DNA of 64,000 bases from Paracoccaceae bacterium. Its GTDB lineage: Bacteria; Pseudomonadota; Alphaproteobacteria; Rhodobacterales; Rhodobacteraceae. The stretch is from positions 18,632-82,631 of the forward strand of contig CACPBQ010000005.1 of assembly GCA_902632125.1 (NCBI GenBank), given 5' to 3'. How positions within the stretch are numbered: the stretch's first letter is position 1; every line of letters starts with the position of its first letter. Positions 56,160 through 64,000 of the stretch are shown here, piece by piece. Under the pieces are notes generated by a model. The model did not search any database and was not told the DNA's origin. It saw nothing but the letters and a program-made list of their open reading frames with translations. The translations under genes were made by a program, and so were the position numbers.

Positions 56160-56605
56160 TTATCGGTTCCTGAAACAAATTTCAGCAGCAATGAAATAAG
56201 ACTTACAGATCCCTGTGTATCAAGAAACTCATCTCCTGGTTGCATATAATCGTAAGATGCGCCTGGTATAATTTCTATAAAATTTCCACCTAATAACCCC
56301 TCAGAACTTACTGTCAAAGCACTATCATCTGGAATATCAATTTTATTTTCAATAGCTAGTTTGGCTTCGGCTCTGTAGGTTTCAACGTTAAGGACTAAAT
56401 CGCTAACAGTACCGACTTTCACGCCCGCTAGACGGACATCGGTTCCAACGTGAATGCCATCAGCTGATCTAAAATCCGCTTTTAAATCGTAGTGTCGAGA
56501 ATTAGAGACCGAGAGCCCCGTTGTTTGATAAACAAAAACAACAAACCCCAACGCTACTGCGAGTACTACCGCTCCAATAACGACCTCAAGTTTATTTTCT
56601 TTCAT
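56156..56605 (-). CDS. mlaD: MlaD-family phospholipid-transport protein
   Basis: From the ATG at 56605 (GGAGTG upstream) the 149-residue protein has an N-terminal membrane helix (VVIGAVVLAVALGFVVFVYQ) and the MCE domain: YDLKADFRSADGIHVGTDVRLAGVKVGTVSDLVL and SSEGLLGGNFIEIIPG. MlaD binds phospholipids for transport that keeps outer-membrane asymmetry. It lies 4 bp before the NDUFA12 gene end and overlaps the DUF2155 gene. Confidence 0.93.
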   Translation of the reverse strand: MKENKLEVVIGAVVLAVALGFVVFVYQTTGLSVSNSRHYDLKADFRSADGIHVGTDVRLAGVKVGTVSDLVLNVETYRAEAKLAIENKIDIPDDSALTVSSEGLLGGNFIEIIPGASYDYMQPGDEFLDTQGSVSLISLLLKFVSGTDN

Positions 56606-56609
56606 TGGA

Positions 56610-56993
56610 TCACTCCGGACTCCAGGCTTCATAATCTCGCCGCTCTTTTATATCCCGCCTCTTTAAAGATCCTGAAGGTTTGTAAGACTCTAAACTCCCT
56701 GTGACATTAGGTTTATGATCAATTTCCCAAGATTTTTTAGGAAGAGGCTTTTCTGTTGGTGGCTCATCCCAAGTTCTATGCAGCCAACCATGCCACTCAG
56801 CACTTACTCGACTAGCCTCAACCTCCCCGTTAAAAATTACCCACCTCCGTTTATCCTCTTTATCTCTAAAAAAAACATTACCTGCACTGTCCTCACCGAC
56901 TTTAACGCCTTTGCGCCAAGTATACAGCTGAGTTCCTAGGGTTTCTCTATTCCACCATGTTGTAGCTCTAGAAAGCAGGTTCAACAGACCCAT
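56610..56993 (-). CDS. NDUFA12-family complex I accessory protein
   Basis: The 127-residue protein has TLGTQLYTWRKGVKVGEDSAGNVFFRD, RRWVIFNG and SAEWHGWLHRTWDEPPTE, the hallmark of the NDUFA12 (B17.2) accessory subunit of NADH dehydrogenase, found in alphaproteobacteria and mitochondria. The tail is basic. It precedes mlaD, the usual order in Rhodobacterales. Confidence 0.94.
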   Translation of the reverse strand: MGLLNLLSRATTWWNRETLGTQLYTWRKGVKVGEDSAGNVFFRDKEDKRRWVIFNGEVEASRVSAEWHGWLHRTWDEPPTEKPLPKKSWEIDHKPNVTGSLESYKPSGSLKRRDIKERRDYEAWSPE

Positions 56994-57065
56994 AATTTAC
57001 TCCAAGGTTTACCGTTCTTTTATGCAATATAATTAGAACAACGTCCATACACCCAGACATGCAAA

Positions 57066-58328
57066 CTAAGCAGATTGATCTTCTTTCTGGTTTTCTGAAT
57101 AGATCATTAATGGGCTAGAGTCTGAAGATACAGCTTCTTCGTTAACAACAACTTCCGCAACTTCATCAAGACCAGGCAAATCAAACATTGTATCAAGTAA
57201 TATATCTTCAAGGATAGATCTTAACCCACGAGCGCCTGTTTTTCTTTCGATCGCTCTTTTTGCTATTGCATTCAAGGCCTCGTCTGTAAAATTTAATTTA
57301 GTATCCTCAAGCTCAAAAAGCCTTTGATATTGTTTGACAAGTGCGTTTTTAGGTTCTGTAAGAATTGTTACTAAAGCATCTTGATCTAGATCTTCCAAAG
57401 TGGCGAGTACAGGTAGACGCCCGACAAATTCTGGTATTAATCCAAACTTAAGTAAATCCTCCGGCTCTAGATCTTTAAATATCTCTCCAATACCACGCTC
57501 ATCGTCATTACGCACATCTGCACCAAAACCCATAGCGCTACCTTTGCCACGCTGAGCAATAATTTTATCCAGGCCAGCAAATGCTCCACCACAGATAAAT
57601 AAAATATTAGTAGTATCTACCTGCAGAAACTCTTGTTGAGGATGCTTTCTTCCTCCTTGTGGTGGTACACTGGCTATTGTGCCTTCCATTAGTTTTAACA
57701 ATGCTTGCTGAACACCTTCGCCTGACACATCGCGCGTAATCGAGGGATTTTCAGACTTCCGAGTTATTTTATCAACTTCGTCAATGTAGACTATCCCGCG
57801 TTGAGCGCGTTCAACATTGTATTCCGAGGCTTGTAAAAGCTTTAGTATTATATTCTCAACATCTTCACCAACATATCCTGCTTCGGTAAGTGTGGTTGCG
57901 TCAGCCATAGTAAAAGGTACATCAAGGATACGTGCCAATGTTTGAGCTAGAAGTGTTTTTCCACAGCCTGTTGGGCCGATCAGCAATATATTTGACTTAG
58001 AAAGCTCTATGTCACCTGATTTTGCAGAATGATCTAAACGCTTGTAGTGATTATGAACTGCTACAGAAAGAACACGCTTTGCTACTGCTTGGCCAATAAC
58101 ATAGTCATCCAAAACCCCACAAATTTCTCTAGGTGTTGGAACTCCGTCTGACGACTTAAAACCAGTTGTTTTGGTTTCCTCACGTATTATGTCCATACAA
58201 AGTTCAACGCATTCATCGCATATAAACACCGTGGGACCAGCAATAAGTTTTCTTACTTCATGCTGACTTTTACCACAAAAACTGCAGTAAAGTGTATTTT
58301 TACTGTCAGAGCCAGAATTTGTTGACAT
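57066..58328 (-). CDS. clpX: ATP-dependent Clp protease ATP-binding subunit ClpX
   Basis: The 420-residue protein has the N-terminal zinc finger (C15, C18, C37, C40), Walker A GPTGCGKT (118-125), Walker [10 protein letters not shown], the pore loop and the ClpX ISRGVDI-like sensor region ([16 protein letters not shown]), ending with [10 protein letters not shown]. It unfolds substrates for ClpP. It lies 117 bp after clpP on the same strand. Confidence 0.97.
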   Translation of the reverse strand: MSTNSGSDSKNTLYCSFCGKSQHEVRKLIAGPTVFICDECVELCMDIIREETKTTGFKSSDGVPTPREICGVLDDYVIGQAVAKRVLSVAVHNHYKRLDHSAKSGDIELSKSNILLIGPTGCGKTLLAQTLARILDVPFTMADATTLTEAGYVGEDVENIILKLLQASEYNVERAQRGIVYIDEVDKITRKSENPSITRDVSGEGVQQALLKLMEGTIASVPPQGGRKHPQQEFLQVDTTNILFICGGAFAGLDKIIAQRGKGSAMGFGADVRNDDERGIGEIFKDLEPEDLLKFGLIPEFVGRLPVLATLEDLDQDALVTILTEPKNALVKQYQRLFELEDTKLNFTDEALNAIAKRAIERKTGARGLRSILEDILLDTMFDLPGLDEVAEVVVNEEAVSSDSSPLMIYSENQKEDQSA

Positions 58329-58445
58329 TAAACACGGTCCTTTGTCCTATTCGGTGCCCATAATTATCAATAGCTTAAGTCAGGCTTTCGCTGTCTACAA
58401 TGGCAAAATTAATATTTTATTTTTAAAAGCAAATGTGGTGCCAAT

Positions 58446-59072
58446 TTACTCTTCATCACTATTGGTACGTTGGATCACTATTTCGTCAATTAATCCCCAT
58501 TTTTTAGCGTCTTCTGCGGCCATAAAATTGTCCCGCTCAAGTGCGGCCTCAACCGTTTTTAAAGACTGCCCAGTATGTTTAACATAAATTTCATTTAACC
58601 GCTTTTTGAGTTTAAGCGTTTCTTCTGCATGGATCATAATATCGGTAGCTTGTCCTTGGTACCCGCCAGACGGTTGATGTACCATGATGCGACTATTAGG
58701 CAGAGAATATCGCATACCAGGCTCTCCCGCTGTAAGCAATAGTGAACCCATGGAGGCCGCCTGCCCAATTACTAATGTTGAAACCTTTGGTTTGATATAC
58801 TGCATAGTATCGTAAATTGATAAGCCAGAAGTAACTACACCACCCGGGCTATTAATATACATGCTTATATCTTTAGATGGATTTTCAGCCTCTAAATGTA
58901 GCAATTGAGCTACAACTAAACTCGACATACCATCGTGCACAGCACCATTAAGAAAGATAATTCGTTCCTTTAAAAGACGCGAAAATATGTCGTACGCACG
59001 TTCCCCACGGCTAGTTTGTTCAACCACCATAGGTACTAGTGTATTCATATAAAATTCTGCTGGATCGTTCAT
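58446..59072 (-). CDS. clpP: ATP-dependent Clp protease proteolytic subunit ClpP
   Basis: The 208-residue serine protease has the catalytic triad S107 (GQAASMGS), H132 (MVHQPSGG) and D181 (ERDNFM). It forms the tetradecamer that degrades proteins fed by ClpX. It is upstream of clpX, the normal order. Confidence 0.97.
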   Translation of the reverse strand: MNDPAEFYMNTLVPMVVEQTSRGERAYDIFSRLLKERIIFLNGAVHDGMSSLVVAQLLHLEAENPSKDISMYINSPGGVVTSGLSIYDTMQYIKPKVSTLVIGQAASMGSLLLTAGEPGMRYSLPNSRIMVHQPSGGYQGQATDIMIHAEETLKLKKRLNEIYVKHTGQSLKTVEAALERDNFMAAEDAKKWGLIDEIVIQRTNSDEE

Positions 59073-59237
59073 GGGGCCTGCCTTTTCTGAAGCGCATTAC
59101 AATTGTTATACTTGTAATGTTAGTAGCGCCTTGCCAAAGCTTCAAGAGCTTGTAATCAATTGGCACAAATTAAAATAAGAAAGTTATTATTTATTTTTAA
59201 AACTTGATCTGCATTCAATCTCTACTACCTCCGTTGA

Positions 59238-60446
59238 ATGTTAGAAAACGTGCATTTAAATAACGAGCCCAGTCGAGCCAAAGCTCTCAAACAACTCACT
59301 GATTTTATACCGAAAGCCGGCCTAAGCTACAGAAATAAAAGAAATTATGACTTTGGGCCTAGCAACCACAACTATGTTTCTCAATTATCGCCCTTTATTA
59401 GGCGTAGGATCATCAATGAAGTAGAAGTTTTGACGGCTATATTAAAAAAGCATAGTCTTTCTTCCGCAGAAAAGTTTGTTCAAGAAATATTTTGGCGAAC
59501 TTACTGGAAAGGTTGGCTGGAAATGAGACCGGCGGTTTGGCTAGATTACCAAAACGATTTGAGCCAATTAGAAAATCAGATAATGACGCAAGCTGGCTTC
59601 CGCAAATCATGGGAGGCAGCCTGTGAGGGTAAAACCGGCATAGATTGCTTTGATTTTTGGGCACGTGAATTACAAGAAACTGGATATCTTCATAATCACT
59701 CTCGAATGTGGTTCGCGTCAATATGGATATTTACACTTGATTTACCTTGGCAGCTTGGTGCTGATTTTTTTCTTCGCCACTTACTAGACGGAGATCCAGC
59801 GTCTAACACATTAAGTTGGAGATGGGTTGCAGGCCTCCAAACTCAAGGGAAAACATACTTAGCGCGCAGGGACAATATTCTAAAATTTACGAATAATAGA
59901 TTTGATCCCATTGGTCTTTCAAGCTCGGCCAAAGCATTACTAGGAAAACCTCATCCAAACTTATCAATGTTAAACCTAAATAACAAACCAAACTCCAATT
60001 TAAGAACTGGACTATTGATACACAATGACGACTTAGACCTTTCGCCAGTTATACAAGGTTTAAATATTGTCAGTACTATTGCAGTAAGTAATTTGGACAA
60101 AATAAGCCCGTGGTCATGTGCAAACTCGTTACAAACATTCACAAATTCATTAATTGAAGATGTCTCAATAAGGTTCAAAGATAAAATTAATGTGATTAAA
60201 ATGAACTCAAATGTTAATGAAATTGCAGATTGGTATCAGGACAACAAACTGGAACAAATTGTTGTTGCCTATGCTGCAATAGGACCTGACGCAACATTTA
60301 TCAAAGAGTTAACCAAGTTCGGTCTAAATGTTGTTCAAATTGCAAAGGAATATGATCAAAAAGCATGGCCTTATGCGACACATGGTTTTTTCCGATTTAA
60401 GGAAAAAATCCCAGCCCTAATACATGGGCTGGGATTAAACCCTTAG
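59238..60446 (+). CDS. Photolyase-like FAD protein with apparently reversed domain order
   Basis: Residues about 30-235 carry the photolyase FAD-binding domain: SPFIRRRIINEVEV, FWRTYWKGWLEMRPAVW, HNHSRMWFASIWIFTLDLPWQLGADFFLRHLLDGDPASNTLSWRW and a late RRDNILKFTNNRFDP. The N-terminal antenna domain is missing. Residues about 250-402 look like an alpha/beta domain (TGLLIHNDDLDLSP, EQIVVAYAAIGPDATF, WPYATHGFFRFKEKIPALI) that would normally come first. It may be a light-dependent repair or photoreceptor protein. Its end overlaps the soxF stop by 4 bp and contains the soxF terminator. Confidence 0.8.
   Translation: MLENVHLNNEPSRAKALKQLTDFIPKAGLSYRNKRNYDFGPSNHNYVSQLSPFIRRRIINEVEVLTAILKKHSLSSAEKFVQEIFWRTYWKGWLEMRPAVWLDYQNDLSQLENQIMTQAGFRKSWEAACEGKTGIDCFDFWARELQETGYLHNHSRMWFASIWIFTLDLPWQLGADFFLRHLLDGDPASNTLSWRWVAGLQTQGKTYLARRDNILKFTNNRFDPIGLSSSAKALLGKPHPNLSMLNLNNKPNSNLRTGLLIHNDDLDLSPVIQGLNIVSTIAVSNLDKISPWSCANSLQTFTNSLIEDVSIRFKDKINVIKMNSNVNEIADWYQDNKLEQIVVAYAAIGPDATFIKELTKFGLNVVQIAKEYDQKAWPYATHGFFRFKEKIPALIHGLGLNP
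60403..60436 (-). terminator. Rho-independent terminator of the sox operon, inside the convergent gene
   Basis: AATCCCAGCCC and GGGCTGGGATT form a perfect 11-bp stem around an 8-nt loop; on the reverse strand it is followed by six T. It is 7 bp after the soxF stop and lies wholly within the last codons of the photolyase-like gene. Confidence 0.88.
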
Positions 60447-61705
60447 CCAAACATATCGGCTGTAATGCCAGCGTACCAACCAAGCGACTCCTCGTAAGTA
60501 GCTTTACGCACGTCGGCTGTTTCACCAGTTTTAGAAATAAAACCGTCAACTTTTGCTATCTTCTCGTCGGTTGCTTTATATGTGGCTCCTACTTTAACAC
60601 CATCATTTGTGTCTACCAAAGACCAACATGTATTTGAGTATTTAGCGGGGAAAACTTTGGAACCCGTTAATGCGCCTCTTATCGCCATAGCGGCAACCTT
60701 GGCTTGCGAATTAGCCGAGAACCCTGATTTTGGCATATCTCCCTGCATTGAAGCATCACCCAAAACATGAATATTACTATCAACTTTGGAAGACATATCA
60801 TGAGCGCTTACTGGTGCCCAATTCCCGTCTGTTATACCGGCCATCTCACAAATACGTCCAGCTTTCATTGCAGGAATTACGTTACAAGCATCAACTTTTG
60901 TCTGCTCACCATCAATCGATACTGTCATGGCTTCAGGGTTTACTGATACATCTCCACCACCGAATTCTGATCCAATCCAATCAATCATTCCATCATAATG
61001 ATTAGCCCAACCTTCTTGAAATAGTCCCATTTTTGAGAACTTCGGTTTTGGATCCGCCACAATAATTTTTGCAGTTGGATTTGATTTTTTGAGCATATGA
61101 GCAATCATCGAAACGCGCTCATAAGGCCCAGGAGGACATCTGTAAGGGTTAGGTGGAGCAACCATTGCAAATACGCCACCTGCAGGCATTGAGGCAAGTT
61201 GTGCTTTCAATAACTCAGTTTGACTGCCGGCTTTATAAGCATGCGGCATTTTATTTTGAGCATTTAAATCCCAGCCTTCAACCGCACCATCAACAAAATC
61301 GATGCCCGGTGAAAGTACAAGACGGTCATAATCAAGCGTTCCACCACCAGCTAAAGAAACTGTTTTGCCCTCTCGGTCAATATCCACCGCCCAATCATGA
61401 ACAACATTTACACCATATTCTGAAGCAAGATTTCCATAACTGTGTGCAATACTGCCAAGATCTCTAAAACCTCCTAAATAGAGATTAGAGAAAAAGCATG
61501 TATAGTAAGTGCGAGATGGCTCTACTAAAGTTACATCAATTGCACCTTTACTGTCTTTAGCAATATACCTGGCTGCAGTAGCGCCACCGGCACCACCTCC
61601 AACGACAACAACTCGCGGTTTTCCGCTTGCCATTACCATTGGAGCCGACAAACTGGCGGTGACAGCAGCCGCAGTTTGTATAAATGAACGTCTATTTATC
61701 GACAT
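60443..61705 (-). CDS. soxF: SoxF, flavocytochrome c sulfide dehydrogenase flavin subunit
   Basis: The 420-residue precursor has a Tat-like signal (NRRSFIQTAAAVTASLSAPMVMA), the FAD motif VVVGGGAGGATAARY, TYYTCFFSN with the Cys that binds FAD covalently, and YRCPPGPYERVS with a redox Cys; a second dinucleotide region and the C-terminal flavocytochrome domain follow. SoxF oxidises sulfide or reactivates SoxYZ, passing electrons to a cytochrome c. It lies 80 bp downstream of the soxE-like cytochrome gene. Confidence 0.92.
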   Translation of the reverse strand: MSINRRSFIQTAAAVTASLSAPMVMASGKPRVVVVGGGAGGATAARYIAKDSKGAIDVTLVEPSRTYYTCFFSNLYLGGFRDLGSIAHSYGNLASEYGVNVVHDWAVDIDREGKTVSLAGGGTLDYDRLVLSPGIDFVDGAVEGWDLNAQNKMPHAYKAGSQTELLKAQLASMPAGGVFAMVAPPNPYRCPPGPYERVSMIAHMLKKSNPTAKIIVADPKPKFSKMGLFQEGWANHYDGMIDWIGSEFGGGDVSVNPEAMTVSIDGEQTKVDACNVIPAMKAGRICEMAGITDGNWAPVSAHDMSSKVDSNIHVLGDASMQGDMPKSGFSANSQAKVAAMAIRGALTGSKVFPAKYSNTCWSLVDTNDGVKVGATYKATDEKIAKVDGFISKTGETADVRKATYEESLGWYAGITADMFG

Positions 61706-61785
61706 ATTTTTCCCTCCACTGTTTTTCTGAGACCAGCCCAGAGCCTTTTAAAACGCTTTCCCCGATACCGCCTAAGCACGGGTAT

Positions 61786-62130
61786 TTACTGCAACGAAGC
61801 AAAATAGGTTGCCAAAGCTGCAATCTCCTCGTCATCCAAACCTCCAGCCATCATTTGCATTACTTCATTTGTACGATATTTATTTTTGTATTCGTGTAAG
61901 GCGTAAACCAGTTCTATTGTTTCTCTTCCGTGAATCCCTGGTATGCCTTGGTCACTATTGTCTGCTCGATGACAGGTTTGACAGTCACTGGCTAAATACT
62001 CACCGTAAGCCAGGTCACCTTCAATTTCCAAAATTGACGATGGCAGAATGAATTCTTCCTTTTTATTTTCCGCATGAACTGCGATTCCAATAACCGCAAT
62101 AAAAATGCCAAAAAGCAATCTAGAATACAT
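61786..62130 (-). CDS. Mono-heme cytochrome c, SoxE position
   Basis: The 114-residue precursor has a signal peptide ending AVHA and one heme site, SDCQTCH (CxxCH), with a likely distal Met in MQMMAGG. Known SoxE is diheme and about twice as long, so this may be a short class I cytochrome replacing it as electron acceptor of SoxF. An inverted repeat (CTTAGA-cttaa-TCTAAG, 62139-62155) lies 8 bp before the start. It is separated from soxD by 291 bp. Confidence 0.85.
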   Translation of the reverse strand: MYSRLLFGIFIAVIGIAVHAENKKEEFILPSSILEIEGDLAYGEYLASDCQTCHRADNSDQGIPGIHGRETIELVYALHEYKNKYRTNEVMQMMAGGLDDEEIAALATYFASLQ

Positions 62131-62138
62131 GTTTCACC

Positions 62139-62155
62139 CTTAGACTTAATCTAAG
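62139..62155 (-). promoter_or_regulatory. Inverted repeat just upstream of the soxE-like gene
   Basis: CTTAGA-CTTAA-TCTAAG is a perfect 6-bp inverted repeat with a 5-nt centre, next to the ribosome site of the cytochrome gene. It may be a repressor site or an RNA stem; I cannot match it to a known Sox regulator. Confidence 0.3.
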
Positions 62156-62421
62156 TAAAACCGATAAAAAGCAGTCTGTCAAAAAAAACTCATAGCCAAA
62201 CTATAATTTAGCGACTTGAACTATATTAATAAAAAAATTGCGAATGCAGAGGGTTTTCCAAATCCAACCTTCAATTTGAAGATAAAACTTAAATTTCTCG
62301 AAGTATTTAGCTCCTGATTATAAACCGCAAGGATTAAAAGCTGCAGATTCCCTGTTCGTTTAAAATATTGCTTATTACCTTCATCTGAAATTTTTTGTTT
62401 TTTACAGACTATATTTTAAAA

Positions 62422-63177
62422 TCACTCATCCTCTGGGGTAACGTCAAGTACAGCTGCACGCATTGTGATTTTTACATCGTTCTTACAATCAGACATACAA
62501 ACCTTTTTATTCCAAAAATGAGACTCGGAAATTTTTCGATCATCAATTATGAAACCATTAGCATTTGGCATTTCAACATCAAAAAAACTTTCATTAGATA
62601 AAACAAAATCCTCGTCGATTAGGTCGTTTGAATACAATATATATGCAACAGTTGCGTAAACTTCATCATCGGTCAAACTCTGGGCGTAACCAAATGGCAT
62701 TGAGCGTTTCACATAATCCCACGTCGTAGATAAATAGGGCCAATACGATCCAACTGTTTTTACGGGATCTTCATCGGCAAGTGTATCCAAACCTCCCGCT
62801 AACTCCGGCCAATTATCTAATCCTTCAGCAAAGTCGCCATGGCAAAAGGCACATCGCTCAGAAAATATTTCCTCTCCGTCAATAGCATCACCTGAACCAA
62901 CTGGTAAACCAGTTCCATCAGGACTTATATCTCTATCCCAGGCTGCTATCTCTTTTCTTGTGGCAATACGACCTAAATCAAATTTGCTATCTCTTGGCCT
63001 AACAACAGAAGCTTGAGCTGCAGCAATTAATTGAAAATCCAGATCAAGATCTTTAGACACAATTTTTGGATCTTCAGGTAGCCGCGTAATGAAACGGTCA
63101 GCAAAATTACTAGCTACAAAGAAAACTCCAAAAACACACACAAAAGAGACTATGAACAGATCACGAGATTTCAACAT
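62422..63177 (-). CDS. soxD: SoxD, cytochrome c subunit of sulfane dehydrogenase (mono-heme form)
   Basis: From the ATG at 63177 (GAGG upstream) the 251-residue protein has an N-terminal membrane or signal segment (IVSFVCVFGVFFVASNFA), the SoxD region IATRKEIAAWDRDISPDGTGLPVGSG and one heme site, ERCAFCH. In Paracoccus SoxD is diheme and larger; the single-heme short form here is as in some other species. With SoxC it oxidises SoxY-bound sulfane sulfur. It overlaps the soxC end by 17 bp. Confidence 0.9.
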   Translation of the reverse strand: MLKSRDLFIVSFVCVFGVFFVASNFADRFITRLPEDPKIVSKDLDLDFQLIAAAQASVVRPRDSKFDLGRIATRKEIAAWDRDISPDGTGLPVGSGDAIDGEEIFSERCAFCHGDFAEGLDNWPELAGGLDTLADEDPVKTVGSYWPYLSTTWDYVKRSMPFGYAQSLTDDEVYATVAYILYSNDLIDEDFVLSNESFFDVEMPNANGFIIDDRKISESHFWNKKVCMSDCKNDVKITMRAAVLDVTPEDE

Positions 63178-64000
63178 TTTCAACCTCACCATTTGATCTA
63201 ATCCACCATGTTTGGATACAATTATTGTGATAAATAGAGTTTAAACCACGTACCTTTCTCAGCTCCTCTTTAGTTGGTTGAACATAGCCAGTGTCATCAT
63301 GAGCTCTTGATTGTAGAAACATCTCCACCCCATTCCAATCTACATCAAGATAAAACCTTGTAAGGGCCATTTTAGTCCCTGGTTCAGCCAATCTGGCTTC
63401 ATTCCAGTTTTTTCCGCCATCTACTGAAACATCTACTCTTTTTATCGAGCCCCGCCCAGACCAGGCTAAACCAGAAATAACCAATGGGCCTCTGCCATGT
63501 GTTATCGGAGATTGGGGACTGGGTGACGTAACTACAGATTTTGCATCCATGGCCCAAGTCCACTTTCTGCTTGTACCATCTGCTAGAGTATCTGTATATT
63601 TAGAAGTCTCTTCCCTACTTTCAACGGGCCGATCCATAACTTCAACGCGCCTAAGCCATTTAACCCACATATTCCCTTCCCAACCGGGCACTACGAGCCG
63701 CACAGGGTAACCGTGCTCTTTTCTGAGCGCCTCACCATTGGCCTTGAAGGCAACAAGAACATCATCTAAAGCCTTCTCCATAGGAATAGAACGACCGTTA
63801 GAGGAAGCATCAGCCCCCTCAACAAAAATCCATTTTCCTTTAAGATTACCAGCTGCATTCAAACCGGCTTCATTAAGTAGCGTTCTTAAAGGCACACCTA
63901 TGTATTCCATATTGTGGATCATCCCGTGAGTGAATTGGACACCGTTCAATTGCGCACCAGCCCACTCCATACCAGTATTAGCGGCACATTCGCAGAAGTA
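63161..64000 (-). CDS. soxC: SoxC, molybdenum subunit of sulfane dehydrogenase, C-terminal part
   Basis: The reading frame is open to the window end; 279 residues are visible. It shows FCECAANTGMEWAGAQLNGVQFTHGMIHNMEYIGVPLRTLL, with the Cys of the Mo site region, PVRLVVPGWEGNMWVKWLRRVEV and the C-terminal Mo-co dimerisation domain (GLAWSGRGSIKRVDVSVDGGKNW). These match SoxC and related sulfite oxidase-family enzymes. The start of the gene lies to the right of the window. It overlaps soxD. Confidence 0.93.
   Translation of the reverse strand, partial: YFCECAANTGMEWAGAQLNGVQFTHGMIHNMEYIGVPLRTLLNEAGLNAAGNLKGKWIFVEGADASSNGRSIPMEKALDDVLVAFKANGEALRKEHGYPVRLVVPGWEGNMWVKWLRRVEVMDRPVESREETSKYTDTLADGTSRKWTWAMDAKSVVTSPSPQSPITHGRGPLVISGLAWSGRGSIKRVDVSVDGGKNWNEARLAEPGTKMALTRFYLDVDWNGVEMFLQSRAHDDTGYVQPTKEELRKVRGLNSIYHNNCIQTWWIRSNGEVENVEIS

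Overview
The window reads as a chromosomal segment of an AT-rich marine alphaproteobacterium, most likely a low-GC member of the Rhodobacterales (Roseobacter group). The evidence is the order accB-accC-aat-DUF2155-mlaD-NDUFA12 followed by clpX-clpP, a GapR/DUF2312 gene, a soxCDEF block, a non-pyrrolysine MttB-type methyltransferase, Tat and ABC uptake genes, and many NAD-dependent dehydrogenases. I saw no integrase, transposase, prophage, CRISPR array or rRNA. One tRNA gene (Thr, anticodon TGT) is present.

Layout. 1-2546: start of a class II HMG-CoA reductase running off the left edge, a secreted Cys-containing protein, two small winged-helix proteins and a membrane protein. 2875-12299: lyxose-isomerase-like sugar isomerase, two aldehyde dehydrogenases (the second followed by its usual DUF779 partner), a TPR-sulfotransferase, and small genes that include a 50-residue, 14-cysteine metallothionein-like ORF. 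12456-19658: a third aldehyde dehydrogenase, GYD and HPP proteins, NAD-formate dehydrogenase, pseudoazurin, 6-phosphogluconate dehydrogenase and an SDR. 20101-26765: a sugar ABC transporter with SDR, aldose epimerase, enolase-superfamily dehydratase and lactonase, which together look like an oxidative, non-phosphorylating sugar pathway. 26968-31475: mostly small secreted or membrane proteins, several too short for ordinary ORF calling, plus a patatin-like lipase. 31705-39423: a Baeyer-Villiger-type monooxygenase, HCCA-isomerase-like protein, SGNH hydrolase, two GFA-type zinc proteins, an amino-acid-oxidase-like flavoprotein and an SDR lacking its catalytic Tyr. 39724-45410: LysR regulator, Tat-exported solute-binding protein, enolase-superfamily enzyme and MttB-like methyltransferase, a plausible quaternary-amine or betaine system. 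45441-59072: tandem GC-rich hairpins, tRNA-Thr, iron permease, gapR, persulfide-dioxygenase and DUF442 pair, acetyl-CoA synthetase, acyl-CoA ligase, then core genes (accB, accC, aat, mlaD, NDUFA12, clpX, clpP). 59238-64000: an unusual photolyase-like flavoprotein convergent with soxF-soxE-soxD-soxC.

How it fits together. The content suits a coastal or pelagic heterotroph that takes up algal sugars and methylated amines, oxidises the aldehydes and C1 units they release (three ALDHs, two GFA proteins, formate dehydrogenase), and gains extra energy from reduced sulfur (Sox, persulfide dioxygenase). The most interesting points are the betaine-type block with a lysine-depleted enolase-superfamily enzyme, the metallothionein-like small ORF, the photolyase-like protein with apparently swapped domain order, and a 48-bp imperfect dispersed repeat. 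All functional calls rest on motif recognition by eye; no database search was run.
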